Source: Lachnospiraceae bacterium
Lineage (GTDB): Bacteria; Bacillota; Clostridia; Lachnospirales; Lachnospiraceae
Assembly: GCA_024696005.1 (NCBI GenBank)
Contig: JAILHF010000011.1
Coordinates: forward strand, 1 to 64,000
Reading direction: 5' to 3'
Length of the DNA: 64,000 nucleotides
Position numbers and translations under genes: made by a program
Shown here: piece after piece, positions 50,862 through 59,160 of the stretch
Layout: each line of letters begins with the position of its first letter
How positions within the stretch are numbered: position 1 is the stretch's first letter
The notes under the pieces: generated by a model
What the model saw: only the letters and a program-made list of their open reading frames with translations
The model's database searches: none
Told to the model about the DNA's origin: nothing

Positions 50862-53036
50862 ATGAAGAAACATACGGAAGGAGCAGCGGAGAACAGGAAT
50901 GACCGGTATCTGTTGTTTCAGGTCTTATTCTTTGGCGCTGCCATAATGATCAACTTTATCCTGCCCAGGCTTGCGGGGGCTCTGAAACTGCCCTTGTATC
51001 TGGACAATGTGGGAACTCTTCTGGCCGCAGTGCTGGGCGGCTACCTGCCCGGTGTCGTGGTGGGCTATCTCAACAACATCATCAACATGCAGGGAAATCC
51101 CGGGAATGCGTATTATGTGGTGCTTTCCACCATGATCGCAGCCTGCGGGACCTGGCTGGGACGAAAGGGCTGCTTTGAGCGCTTCTGGAAAGCGCTGCTT
51201 ACGATACCCCTCTTTGCCTTTATCGGAGGCGTGCTGGGGTCCATCCTGACCTATCTCCTTTACGGGTACGGCATGGGCGAGGGGATCAGCGCACCCTTTG
51301 CCAGGGAGCTTCTGGAAAGCGGGAAACTGACCGTTTTCTGGGCGCAGATGACTTCGGATGTGGTGATCGACCTGATCGACAAGGGGATCACCGTGGTGCT
51401 GGTCTTTGTGATCCTGAAACTGATCCCGGAGCGGGTCAAGCCCTGCCTGTGGCTGACCGGCTGGCGCCAGGCCCCGCTTACGGACGATGCGCTGACGGAT
51501 GCCAGAAGGAATGTCACCAGGTCCTTCTCCCTCCGGGGAAAGATCATTGCCATCATTTCCGTGATCATGGTCTGCGTGGCTGTTGTCACCACGGTGATCA
51601 GTTATCTTCTGTTCCGGAGCTTTGCCCTGAAGCAGTATACCTACAGCTGTAACAGCGCGGCCTCCCTGGTGGCGGATCTCATCGACCCGGAGAAGGTGGA
51701 CGAATTCCTTGCGCTGGGCGAGGCGGACCCGGATTACGGCGACATCGAGAAGCGGCTGGAGAGCATCAGGCACGGGAATCCCGACATCGAATACATCTAT
51801 GTGTACCGCTTTACGGAGGAAGGGGTACGGGTCATCTTTGACCTGGATACGGCAGAAGTGAAAGGGCAGGAAGCAGGAAGCCTCATCGCTCTGGAGGAGT
51901 ATCTGGAACCCTACCGGGATGCGCTGCTCGCCGGCGAAGCTGTGGAGCCGCTCATGGATGATACCATGTACGGAAAGCTCCTTACGGTCTTCAAGCCGAT
52001 CTATAGATCGGACGGTACGTGCGCCTGCTATGCCGCGGCGGACATCAAGGTGGAGGACATCCATATCTCCACCCTGAACTACATGACCAAGGTCTTTTCC
52101 CTCTTCATCGGCTTTTACATCTTTATCCTGACCCTTTGCATCTGGCTGGTGGATTATCATCTGATCTATCCCATCGCGGCTATGACGGTTTCGGCCAGAA
52201 AGTTTGCTTATGACAGTGAGGAAGCGCTGGAGGTGAGCGTTGACCGCCTGCAGCACCTGGACATCGCCACGGGGGACGAGATCGAGAACCTGTACGAGTC
52301 GCTCTCCAAGACCATCGCCGAAACGGTCGGCTATCTCGAGGATGCGAAGAACAAGGGAGAAGAGATCGCCCATATGCAGAACGGGCTGATCTACATCCTG
52401 GCGGACATGGTGGAGAGCCGGGATAAGAATACCGGGGATCATGTGCGAAAGACGGCGGCTTATGTCCGTCTGATCATGAATAAGATGAAGGAGAAGGGGA
52501 TCTATGCGGATGTCCTGACGGATGAATACATAGAGGATGTGGTGAATTCGGCCCCCCTGCATGATGTGGGAAAGATCATGGTATCCGATGTGATCCTGAA
52601 CAAGCCCGGGAGGCTTACGGATGAGGAGTTTGCCCAGATGAAGGGGCATACCACTGCCGGCAAGCGCGTCATCGCCAGCGCCATGTCCCTGGTCTCTGAC
52701 AGCAGCTATCTGAGGGAGGCCAAGAATCTGGCAACCTATCACCACGAGCGTTGGGACGGCAAGGGCTATCCCAGCGGCAAGGCCGGGGAGGAGATCCCTC
52801 TTTCCGCCCGCATCATGGCGGTGGCGGATGTCTTTGATGCCCTGGTATCCAAACGCAGCTATAAGGAGCCCTTCAGCTTTGAAAAAGCCATGGATATCAT
52901 CCGGGAAGGCGCCGGAACCCAGTTCGACCCGCAGATCGCCATGCTCTTTGTGGAAGCCGAGGATGAGGTGCGGGAAGTGACCCGTACTCACGAAGTCCTG
53001 CTCGGACCGGGCAACGAGATACGTGACAATGGCTGA
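50862..53036 (+). CDS. Membrane HD-GYP phosphodiesterase with HAMP-like linker
   Basis: A 724-residue protein. About five membrane segments (20-190) resemble an ECF/LytS-type membrane sensor. Another segment near 230-250 starts an extracellular sensor (about 255-410), which ends in a segment near 410-430. A HAMP-like region follows, then the HD-GYP domain from about 505. Metal and catalytic residues are His567-Asp568 in LHDVGKI, HHERWDGKGYP with GYP at 635-637, and ADVFDALVSKRSYK. It should hydrolyse cyclic-di-GMP. GAGGGGATCGTC precedes the ATG. It may counterbalance the GGDEF protein at 13084. Confidence 0.93.
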   Translation: MKKHTEGAAENRNDRYLLFQVLFFGAAIMINFILPRLAGALKLPLYLDNVGTLLAAVLGGYLPGVVVGYLNNIINMQGNPGNAYYVVLSTMIAACGTWLGRKGCFERFWKALLTIPLFAFIGGVLGSILTYLLYGYGMGEGISAPFARELLESGKLTVFWAQMTSDVVIDLIDKGITVVLVFVILKLIPERVKPCLWLTGWRQAPLTDDALTDARRNVTRSFSLRGKIIAIISVIMVCVAVVTTVISYLLFRSFALKQYTYSCNSAASLVADLIDPEKVDEFLALGEADPDYGDIEKRLESIRHGNPDIEYIYVYRFTEEGVRVIFDLDTAEVKGQEAGSLIALEEYLEPYRDALLAGEAVEPLMDDTMYGKLLTVFKPIYRSDGTCACYAAADIKVEDIHISTLNYMTKVFSLFIGFYIFILTLCIWLVDYHLIYPIAAMTVSARKFAYDSEEALEVSVDRLQHLDIATGDEIENLYESLSKTIAETVGYLEDAKNKGEEIAHMQNGLIYILADMVESRDKNTGDHVRKTAAYVRLIMNKMKEKGIYADVLTDEYIEDVVNSAPLHDVGKIMVSDVILNKPGRLTDEEFAQMKGHTTAGKRVIASAMSLVSDSSYLREAKNLATYHHERWDGKGYPSGKAGEEIPLSARIMAVADVFDALVSKRSYKEPFSFEKAMDIIREGAGTQFDPQIAMLFVEAEDEVREVTRTHEVLLGPGNEIRDNG

Positions 53037-53059
53037 TATTAAGGTCTCTTCTTAATATC
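53035..53059. promoter_or_regulatory. Perfect inverted repeat after the HD-GYP gene
   Basis: GATATTAAG (53035-53043), 7-base spacer, CTTAATATC (53051-53059). It overlaps the stop codon and ends 30 bases before the -10 at 53089. It lacks a T run, so an operator fits better than a terminator. Confidence 0.5.
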
Positions 53060-53088
53060 GGCAATATTCATGAAGAATAACCCCATGC

Positions 53089-53240
53089 TATAATCGATAA
53101 TATGGCGGAAGTGCCTTCTGCTGCCCGGCAAAAGCGGGCGGCGGAAGCGTGTTTCCCTTCCGGCAGTGCTTTGAAAATGCCCGGGAGCCCGTGCGGGCTT
53201 TTGCGTGTTTTGCGCGGGGGCAGGAAAAGGAGGTTTGGAG
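53089..53240 (+). promoter_or_regulatory. Structured leader of surface protein D
   Basis: TATAAT at 53089-53094 is followed by a leader of about 140 bases. It contains a 13-bp hairpin, CTTCTGCTGCCCG (53115-53127) with CGGGCGGCGGAAG (53135-53147) and two G-U pairs. A second, terminator-like hairpin, AGCCC-GTGC-GGGCT, runs into a T-rich stretch (53186-53206). The ribosome site AAAAGGAGG follows. Confidence 0.5.
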
Positions 53241-56200
53241 ATGAAGAACAGATGGACGAAACTGCTGTCCCTGCTGCTTACGGCATCGCTGCTGGCGCCT
53301 TATGTGCCTTCTTATGCGGCGGAGCCCGACGGAGGGGAGAGTGTGGTGCAGGAGGCTGCCCCCGGAGAAGAAGAGGCAGAAAGCGGAGAAAATGATGCGC
53401 CGGAGGATGCCGCTCCGGAAGATGAGGCCAAAACAAAGGAAGAGGGCAAGCGGGAAGCGACGGATCCGGCAGAAGTCGGGGCACCGGTGGTGCAGGTCGA
53501 GCTCCCTGACGGTTCCTATGCAGAGGCGGTGGATATCACGGCCTATTGCGAGATCAATAAGCATACGATCCAGTCCTACAGCGGGAATTTTAAGGCGATC
53601 CTGATCCCCGATAAATATCACGATTATGATCTGGATGAACACGACTGTGAATGCTCTGCCATCGGAAACTATGTTTTTCAGGGGCATACGGAACTGGAAG
53701 AAGTATATTTTGCGGATAACACGAATTATATCGGCAGCTATGCGTTTTCCAATACCGGCCTGAAAAGCGTCACGATCCCTTCCTCGATGGGGGCGATCGG
53801 TGCGAACGCCTTCAGCGATTGCGATGAATTGGAAGAGGTCGTATTCCTTCCGGATAATGAACTTGCGATCCAGACCTGGGGGGACAGTACCTTCGCGAGA
53901 TGTGAGAAGCTGAAAAAGATCACCCTGTCCAACAAGTGCTGGAGCGTTCCGGATAATTTCGCCACGGAATGTCCGGAACTGGAAGAAGTGGTGTGGCCCG
54001 ATCTGGGACCCGTTGTGCCCTTCAAGATCGGTACCTATGCTTTCCGTTATGACAAAAAGCTCAGGACTTCGGATTTTACCGGGACCAATCTGACGGAGAT
54101 CGGATCGGGCGCCTTTACCCAGTGTGAGAAGCTGGAGGTGCCGAAATTTACATCTGCCTTAAAGACGATCGGGAGTCAGGCTTTTTCTTCGGCCTGCACG
54201 GATGAAAGCGTCACACCGGCGCCTCTCACGATCCCGAAAAGTGTCAAGACCATCGAACACAGTGCTTTTCAGAATGTGTCTGCGATCACGGAGCTGACGT
54301 TTGAAGCGAACGGCACGGGAGCTTTTGATACGCCGTCCACGATCGAATTTACGGAAAACGGATCGGCGGGCACCTTCTATGAGTGCACCGGACTGAAAAA
54401 GATCGTTCTTTCGGACCGCACGCCGCATATTCCTTCTGCATTTGCGGAGTACTGCACGGCGCTGGAAACGGTGGAATGGCCGGCCAATCTGGAGGACATC
54501 GACAGCTATGCCTTCCGCTACGACGAAAACCTCGTCAGTTCGGATTTCACGGGGACGTCCCTGAAGGAGACCCATAAAGGCGCATTTAACCAGTGTGATA
54601 AACTTCCGGTACCGAAGTTCCCGGCCACGATGGAAACGATCGGCTGGGAGAGTTTTTGCAAGACCGGAACGAATGAGAGCGTGACGCCCGCCGCCCTTGT
54701 GATCCCCCGCAGTGTGACCGAGGTCGGCTGCACGGCCTTTGCGTATACGCCGTCCATCACCAAGGTTACGTTTGAAGCAAATGATCCGGCGCATCCGGAG
54801 AATGACAGCATCATCAAATTTACGGAAAACGGTTCCGCGGCGACATTTGCCGATTGCGAAGGGATCCGCGAGTTTGTTCTTTCGGACCGCACGCCGAATA
54901 TCCCCTCTGCCTTTGCAGAGGGCTGCAAGGCGCTGGAGACCATCAACTGGCCGGCTGATCTGGAGAGCATCGATTCCTATGCCTTCCGCTATGATGAAAA
55001 GCTTGCCAACTCGGATTTCAGCAAAACGAAGCTGAAGGTCACCGAAAAAGGCGCATTTTTCGGATGTGCAAAGCTGAATCTTCCGAAATTCCCGCACACG
55101 ATGCAGGAGATCGGCTGGGAGTCCTTTGAGAAGATCGCATCGGATCCCGGGGTTGAAGCCGGTACCGTGATCATCCCCAACAGCGTGACCACGATCGGCT
55201 GTTCAGCGCTTTCCCGCATCGATGCGTTGAGGAAAGTGGTATTTGAGGCCAATGAAGAAGGGAAAGAAGCGACGTCGATCACATTTCAGAAGAACGGGAC
55301 GGCGTATACCTTCGGCGGCTGCGAAAACCTCACGGAGGTGGTGCTTTCGGACCGTGTGACGAAGATCCCCTCGGCGTGTTTCCGGGGAAGCTATAATCTG
55401 ATCCTGTTGGAAGATGCTGTGGCAGTTACCGAGATCGACGGATACGCGTTCCTGCCGGAAGAACTGGATCAGCAGGAGATCGTGCTGAAAAACTGCAATT
55501 CGACGGTGCTGAAGTATGATTGGTCGGATGACCGCCGTGTGGTGGTGGATGTTGCAACGTCAGTCATTCTTGAGGCGGAATATACCGTTGAAGAGGGCAA
55601 GAGCCTCGATCTGAACCCGGTCATCACGGTAGTTCCGGAGGGAAGTGCGGTTCCGAAGTTTGAATGGATCAGCAGTTCCGAAAGCTATGTCAAGGTTGAT
55701 GCGAACGGAAAGGTTACCGGGCTCAAGGTGGGAAGCGCCACGATCTCGGTCAAGAGCAAGGAAGGCATCCTGAAGGCAAAGTGCAAGGTGAAGGTCACCG
55801 AGAAGGGCGAAGGCCCCGCGCCTGCCCCGGAACCCTTTAAGCCGGTTTACGGAAGCGGGGAAGCCATGGACAGCCTGCCACTGATCGAAGAAGAGACCGA
55901 AAAGATCTATCTGGTGGCGGGGCAGAGCTTTACCGTCAGCAATGCGAAGGGATGGAAGGTCGGGAGCAGCTCGATCCTGAGCCTGAACAAAAAGGGCATG
56001 GTAAAGGCCAAGAATACAGGGGATACGACCCTGAGCTACGGTGATCTGACGTTTGACGTGAATGTCTCCAAGCCGGCCATCACGACAAAGAAAAAGACGC
56101 TGGAAGCCGGATCGGAGTGGAGTGTGGACTTAAACTGCAACGAAAACCTCGCGGTGTACTGGCAGAGCGCATCCCCGGATGTGGCAAGAGTAAACCGGGA

Positions 56201-56744
56201 GGGCGTGGTCACTGCCGTCAGCAAGGGCAGCGCGAAGATCACGGCCTATATCAACGGCAAGGCTTACAGCTGCACGGTCAAGGTCACGGAAGGCACGCCC
56301 GCAAAGGAACGTACGCTGCATCTGAATGTCGGTGCCAAAAAGAGCGTCAAGCTCAAGGGTGTGAAGAAGCCGGACTGGAAGGCGGCCGACGAGGATCCGG
56401 ACTGCATCGGAACGATCGTTGACGTCACCGGCGGCAAGATCTACGGACGCGCGGTCGGTGAGGCTACGCTGGTCTGCGGAGAATACACGCTTCATGTAAC
56501 GGTGCAGGATCCTTCGGTCAAGGGTGCGGCCAAGCCTTACAAGACGACGGTGGAACTGGGCGTCGGCGACACGAAGGCCATGAGCTTTGCCCAGGAAGAG
56601 CTGCCCATGATCTTCAAGAGCAGCAAATGCAATGTGGCTTACATGACGGCTGACGGCACGATACATGCCCGCGCGAAGGGTACCGCCAAGCTTACGACCA
56701 AGATCAACGGAAAGGCCGTGACCATCACGGTGAAGGTGAAGTAG
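53241..56744 (+). CDS. BspA-like surface protein D (LRR_5 plus Ig-like domains)
   Basis: The start chosen is 53241, behind AAAAGGAGGTTTGGAG, giving 1167 residues. A signal peptide ends near residue 26 (PSYAA), followed by an acidic Glu/Asp/Ala linker. Residues about 100-770 are irregular BspA leucine-rich repeats. One unit of about 155 residues is nearly duplicated, marked by LSDRTPHIPSAFAEYC and LSDRTPNIPSAFAEGC and by IDSYAFRYDE. A BIG_2 Ig-like domain lies near 775-855, and the shared module starts near 870 (GSGEAMDSLPLIEEE). It is closest to protein B in this module, including LNCNENLAVYWQSASP versus LNCDSNLPVLWYSAAP. No known anchor motif is visible. Confidence 0.9.
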   Translation: MKNRWTKLLSLLLTASLLAPYVPSYAAEPDGGESVVQEAAPGEEEAESGENDAPEDAAPEDEAKTKEEGKREATDPAEVGAPVVQVELPDGSYAEAVDITAYCEINKHTIQSYSGNFKAILIPDKYHDYDLDEHDCECSAIGNYVFQGHTELEEVYFADNTNYIGSYAFSNTGLKSVTIPSSMGAIGANAFSDCDELEEVVFLPDNELAIQTWGDSTFARCEKLKKITLSNKCWSVPDNFATECPELEEVVWPDLGPVVPFKIGTYAFRYDKKLRTSDFTGTNLTEIGSGAFTQCEKLEVPKFTSALKTIGSQAFSSACTDESVTPAPLTIPKSVKTIEHSAFQNVSAITELTFEANGTGAFDTPSTIEFTENGSAGTFYECTGLKKIVLSDRTPHIPSAFAEYCTALETVEWPANLEDIDSYAFRYDENLVSSDFTGTSLKETHKGAFNQCDKLPVPKFPATMETIGWESFCKTGTNESVTPAALVIPRSVTEVGCTAFAYTPSITKVTFEANDPAHPENDSIIKFTENGSAATFADCEGIREFVLSDRTPNIPSAFAEGCKALETINWPADLESIDSYAFRYDEKLANSDFSKTKLKVTEKGAFFGCAKLNLPKFPHTMQEIGWESFEKIASDPGVEAGTVIIPNSVTTIGCSALSRIDALRKVVFEANEEGKEATSITFQKNGTAYTFGGCENLTEVVLSDRVTKIPSACFRGSYNLILLEDAVAVTEIDGYAFLPEELDQQEIVLKNCNSTVLKYDWSDDRRVVVDVATSVILEAEYTVEEGKSLDLNPVITVVPEGSAVPKFEWISSSESYVKVDANGKVTGLKVGSATISVKSKEGILKAKCKVKVTEKGEGPAPAPEPFKPVYGSGEAMDSLPLIEEETEKIYLVAGQSFTVSNAKGWKVGSSSILSLNKKGMVKAKNTGDTTLSYGDLTFDVNVSKPAITTKKKTLEAGSEWSVDLNCNENLAVYWQSASPDVARVNREGVVTAVSKGSAKITAYINGKAYSCTVKVTEGTPAKERTLHLNVGAKKSVKLKGVKKPDWKAADEDPDCIGTIVDVTGGKIYGRAVGEATLVCGEYTLHVTVQDPSVKGAAKPYKTTVELGVGDTKAMSFAQEELPMIFKSSKCNVAYMTADGTIHARAKGTAKLTTKINGKAVTITVKVK

Positions 56745-56758
56745 GCTTTCCCGGACGC

Positions 56759-56787
56759 TTGCAAAAGAAGGTGCTTTCGGTTATGAT
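56759..56787 (+). promoter_or_regulatory. Promoter upstream of the C39-like peptidase gene
   Basis: TTGCAA (56759-56764), 17 bases, TATGAT (56782-56787). A terminator lies between it and the gene. Confidence 0.6.
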
Positions 56788-56817
56788 GTTAGCCTGGAAA
56801 GTGTAACGGATCACAGA

Positions 56818-56850
56818 AAGGCCGTATGCTTCGCATGCGGCCTTCTTTTT
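56818..56850 (+). terminator. Terminator in the leader of the C39-like gene, possible attenuator
   Basis: AAGGCCGTATGC (56818-56829) pairs with GCATGCGGCCTT (56833-56844) with one G-U, then CTTTTT. It lies 15 bases before the ATG and downstream of the promoter at 56759. Confidence 0.75.
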
Positions 56851-56864
56851 ATCGGGGAGAGAAA

Positions 56865-57563
56865 ATGGGCGTTTTATGGAAACATGCCGTGGATATGCTG
56901 ACTTACGGAGTCTTCCGGCTCTGCTCGGGGCACCTTTCCCGCAATGTGATCGAAAAGCAGGAAGAGGAGAATGAGAAGGCCTGGGAAAAGAGAGGGGAGA
57001 AGGGCTTCTTTGAGACCCAGTATAACCTGACGGATCTGAAGTACGGAACGGCGGGAAAACTGGCGAGAAAGCTCTTTTTCAACGGGAGAGAGATGACGGC
57101 GGCCGAGAATGCCTGTGAGGTGATCGCGGCCTATAATGTGCTGCTGGCACTGGGGGAGAAGACCGGCCTGCCAAAGCTCCTGGCAGTGTTTTCCGGCCGG
57201 GGGATCTGCTTAAACGGCTGTTTCGGTACCTCGCCGAAGGCGCTGGAGCGTTTCTTTGTCCGGAAGGGCTATGAGGTGGAGTGCCTGAAGGGGCGGCAGG
57301 TTATGAAGGAGAGGCTGCGGAAGCTGGAGGAAGACCATGAAGCCTGGATCCTTACGGCTTTTAACCACCATCAGGATCCTTTCCACATGGTCCATACTAT
57401 GGGGATCACCAACGGGCCGGAAGGAGAGAAGCTGGTCCATAACGATAACGGACGCTGCCGGAAGGCAAAGGATCTGGCGGAAGCGGTGCTGGATTACCAG
57501 AAAGGGGAAGGCCATGCCATCTGCGTGCTTGGGATACGCAGGGGGCAGATGAAGGAAATGTGA
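56865..57563 (+). CDS. C39-like cysteine peptidase-fold protein
   Basis: The start chosen is 56865, behind CGGGGAGAGAAA, giving 232 residues. The middle resembles papain-like C39-type domains: Cys84 in ENACEVIAAYNVL, then CFGTSPKALERFFVRKGYEVE, AWILTAFNHHQDPFHMVHTM with candidate His174 or His177, and VHNDNGRCRK with an Asn/Asp. No signal peptide is seen, although a weakly hydrophobic stretch lies near the N-terminus. It overlaps nothing but is 3 bases from the MATE gene, so the two are co-transcribed. The peptidase assignment is from fold-like motifs only. Confidence 0.7.
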   Translation: MGVLWKHAVDMLTYGVFRLCSGHLSRNVIEKQEEENEKAWEKRGEKGFFETQYNLTDLKYGTAGKLARKLFFNGREMTAAENACEVIAAYNVLLALGEKTGLPKLLAVFSGRGICLNGCFGTSPKALERFFVRKGYEVECLKGRQVMKERLRKLEEDHEAWILTAFNHHQDPFHMVHTMGITNGPEGEKLVHNDNGRCRKAKDLAEAVLDYQKGEGHAICVLGIRRGQMKEM

Positions 57564-57566
57564 GAA

Positions 57567-59045
57567 ATGACGGATCAGAAAGACAGAATGAAGGAAAATA
57601 AAAGAGAGCTGCAGCTTGCGGTGGAAGGAGTGCCGGAAATGCCGATGCCCGCAAAGAGGGGAGGACTGCGCGGCCTGATCGGAGACCGGGCTTTTTACCG
57701 CATGGTCCTGACCGTCGCTGTGCCGATCATGGTACAGAACGGGGTGTCCAGCTTTGTGAGCCTTCTGGACAACCTGATGATCGGACGCGTGGGTACGAAT
57801 GCCCTTTCCGGCGTGGCGATCTCGAACCAGCTGATCTTTGTGTATTATCTGCTCGTTTTCGGGGCATCGGCGGGAGCCGGGATCTTTACGGCCCAGTATC
57901 ACGGCTGCGGGGATACGGAAGGCGTGCGAAACACCTTCCGTTTCAAGCTGCTGATCAATACGGCCCTTACGCTTGCGAGCATAGCGGTATATGCTTTGTT
58001 TGCGGATGTCCTGATCGGCCTGTTCCTGAAAGGGGAAGGGGATCCGGCAGACGCGGCCGAGACCCTGCTTCTGGGGAAGGAATATCTGTACATCATGCTG
58101 ATCGGCCTGGTGCCTGTGGGACTGACAAACAGCTACTCGGGGACGCTGCGCGAGACCGGGGAGACCAGGGTGCCGATGGTGGCCAGCATCGTGGCGATCC
58201 TGGTGAACCTGGTGGGAAATGCCCTGCTGATCTACGGGCTTTTCGGCCTGCCGGCCCTGGGGGCGGCGGGCGCGGCCATTGCGACCGTGGCCTCGCGTTT
58301 TGTGGAGCTGGCGGTCCTTGCGGTGTATACGGCTTTGCACGCAAAACAGCATCCCTTCATCACGGGGGCTTTCCGGCATTTTCATGTGCCTGCCCGCCAG
58401 GCCGGGAAATTCATGCTCAAATGCCTTCCGCTGATGGCCAACGAAACGCTGTGGGCCCTGGGGCAGACCATGATGAACCAGAGTTATTCCTACCGCAGCC
58501 TGGACGCGGTGGCGGCTTTGAACATCGAAACGACGATCTGGAACCTGATGGGGGTGGCTTTCATCGCCATGGGAGACGCCGTGGGGATCGTGATCGGCCA
58601 GATCCTGGGCAGCGGCGATGTGGAGAAGGCCAAAGATCACGCCAAGAAGATGATCGCGTTTACCATAGGCTGGGGCATTCTTTTCGGCATCATCACGCTT
58701 ATAGCGGCCCCGTTCTTCCCGCTGTTCTACAAGACCTCGACGGCCATACGGCAGATGGCCACAAAGCTGATCCTGATCTATGGCATCCTGATGCCGTTTT
58801 ATGCATTCACCCATGCCAGCTATTTTACGATCCGGGCAGGCGGGAACACCCTGATCACCTTTGTGTTCGACAGCTGCTTTGTATGGCTCATTTCGGTGCC
58901 GGTGGCATATGCGCTCAGCCGTTTCACCCGGATGGATGTCGTTCTGATGGTCCTGATCGTCCAGTCCCTGGAACTCATCAAATGCCTGATCGGCTATGCG
59001 ATGGTGCGAAGCGGGATATGGGCAAAGAATATAGTGGGGAAGTAG
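57567..59045 (+). CDS. MATE-family efflux transporter
   Basis: A 492-residue transporter with about 12 membrane segments. It begins after a 40-residue cytoplasmic N-terminus. Family features are AVPIMVQNGVSSFVSLLDNLMIGRVG at the first segments, the repeat of this pattern in the second half (LPLMANETLWALGQTMMNQSY), and GLVPVGLTNSYSGTLRETGET. MATE proteins export drugs or metabolites in exchange for Na+ or H+. The substrate is unknown. It is coupled to the C39-like gene. Transcription ends at 59061-59101. Confidence 0.93.
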   Translation: MTDQKDRMKENKRELQLAVEGVPEMPMPAKRGGLRGLIGDRAFYRMVLTVAVPIMVQNGVSSFVSLLDNLMIGRVGTNALSGVAISNQLIFVYYLLVFGASAGAGIFTAQYHGCGDTEGVRNTFRFKLLINTALTLASIAVYALFADVLIGLFLKGEGDPADAAETLLLGKEYLYIMLIGLVPVGLTNSYSGTLRETGETRVPMVASIVAILVNLVGNALLIYGLFGLPALGAAGAAIATVASRFVELAVLAVYTALHAKQHPFITGAFRHFHVPARQAGKFMLKCLPLMANETLWALGQTMMNQSYSYRSLDAVAALNIETTIWNLMGVAFIAMGDAVGIVIGQILGSGDVEKAKDHAKKMIAFTIGWGILFGIITLIAAPFFPLFYKTSTAIRQMATKLILIYGILMPFYAFTHASYFTIRAGGNTLITFVFDSCFVWLISVPVAYALSRFTRMDVVLMVLIVQSLELIKCLIGYAMVRSGIWAKNIVGK

Positions 59046-59060
59046 CGGCTGCTTACTCCC

Positions 59061-59101
59061 GGGCCGGCGTTCGGATCAGCGGGCTTGCCGGCCCTTTTTT
59101 T
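59061..59101 (+). terminator. Terminator after the MATE gene
   Basis: GGGCCGGC (59061-59068) pairs with GCCGGCCC (59087-59094), followed by seven Ts. Confidence 0.85.
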
Positions 59102-59102
59102 G

Positions 59103-59131
59103 TTGTGCGGAAGGCACATTTATGGTACACT
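59103..59131 (+). promoter_or_regulatory. Promoter of the aldolase-thioesterase-ddh operon
   Basis: TTGTGC (59103-59108), 17 bases, TACACT (59126-59131), 29 bases before the aldolase start. Confidence 0.55.
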
Positions 59132-59160
59132 GTATGGAGTGTTTTTAGGGAGGAAGAAAT

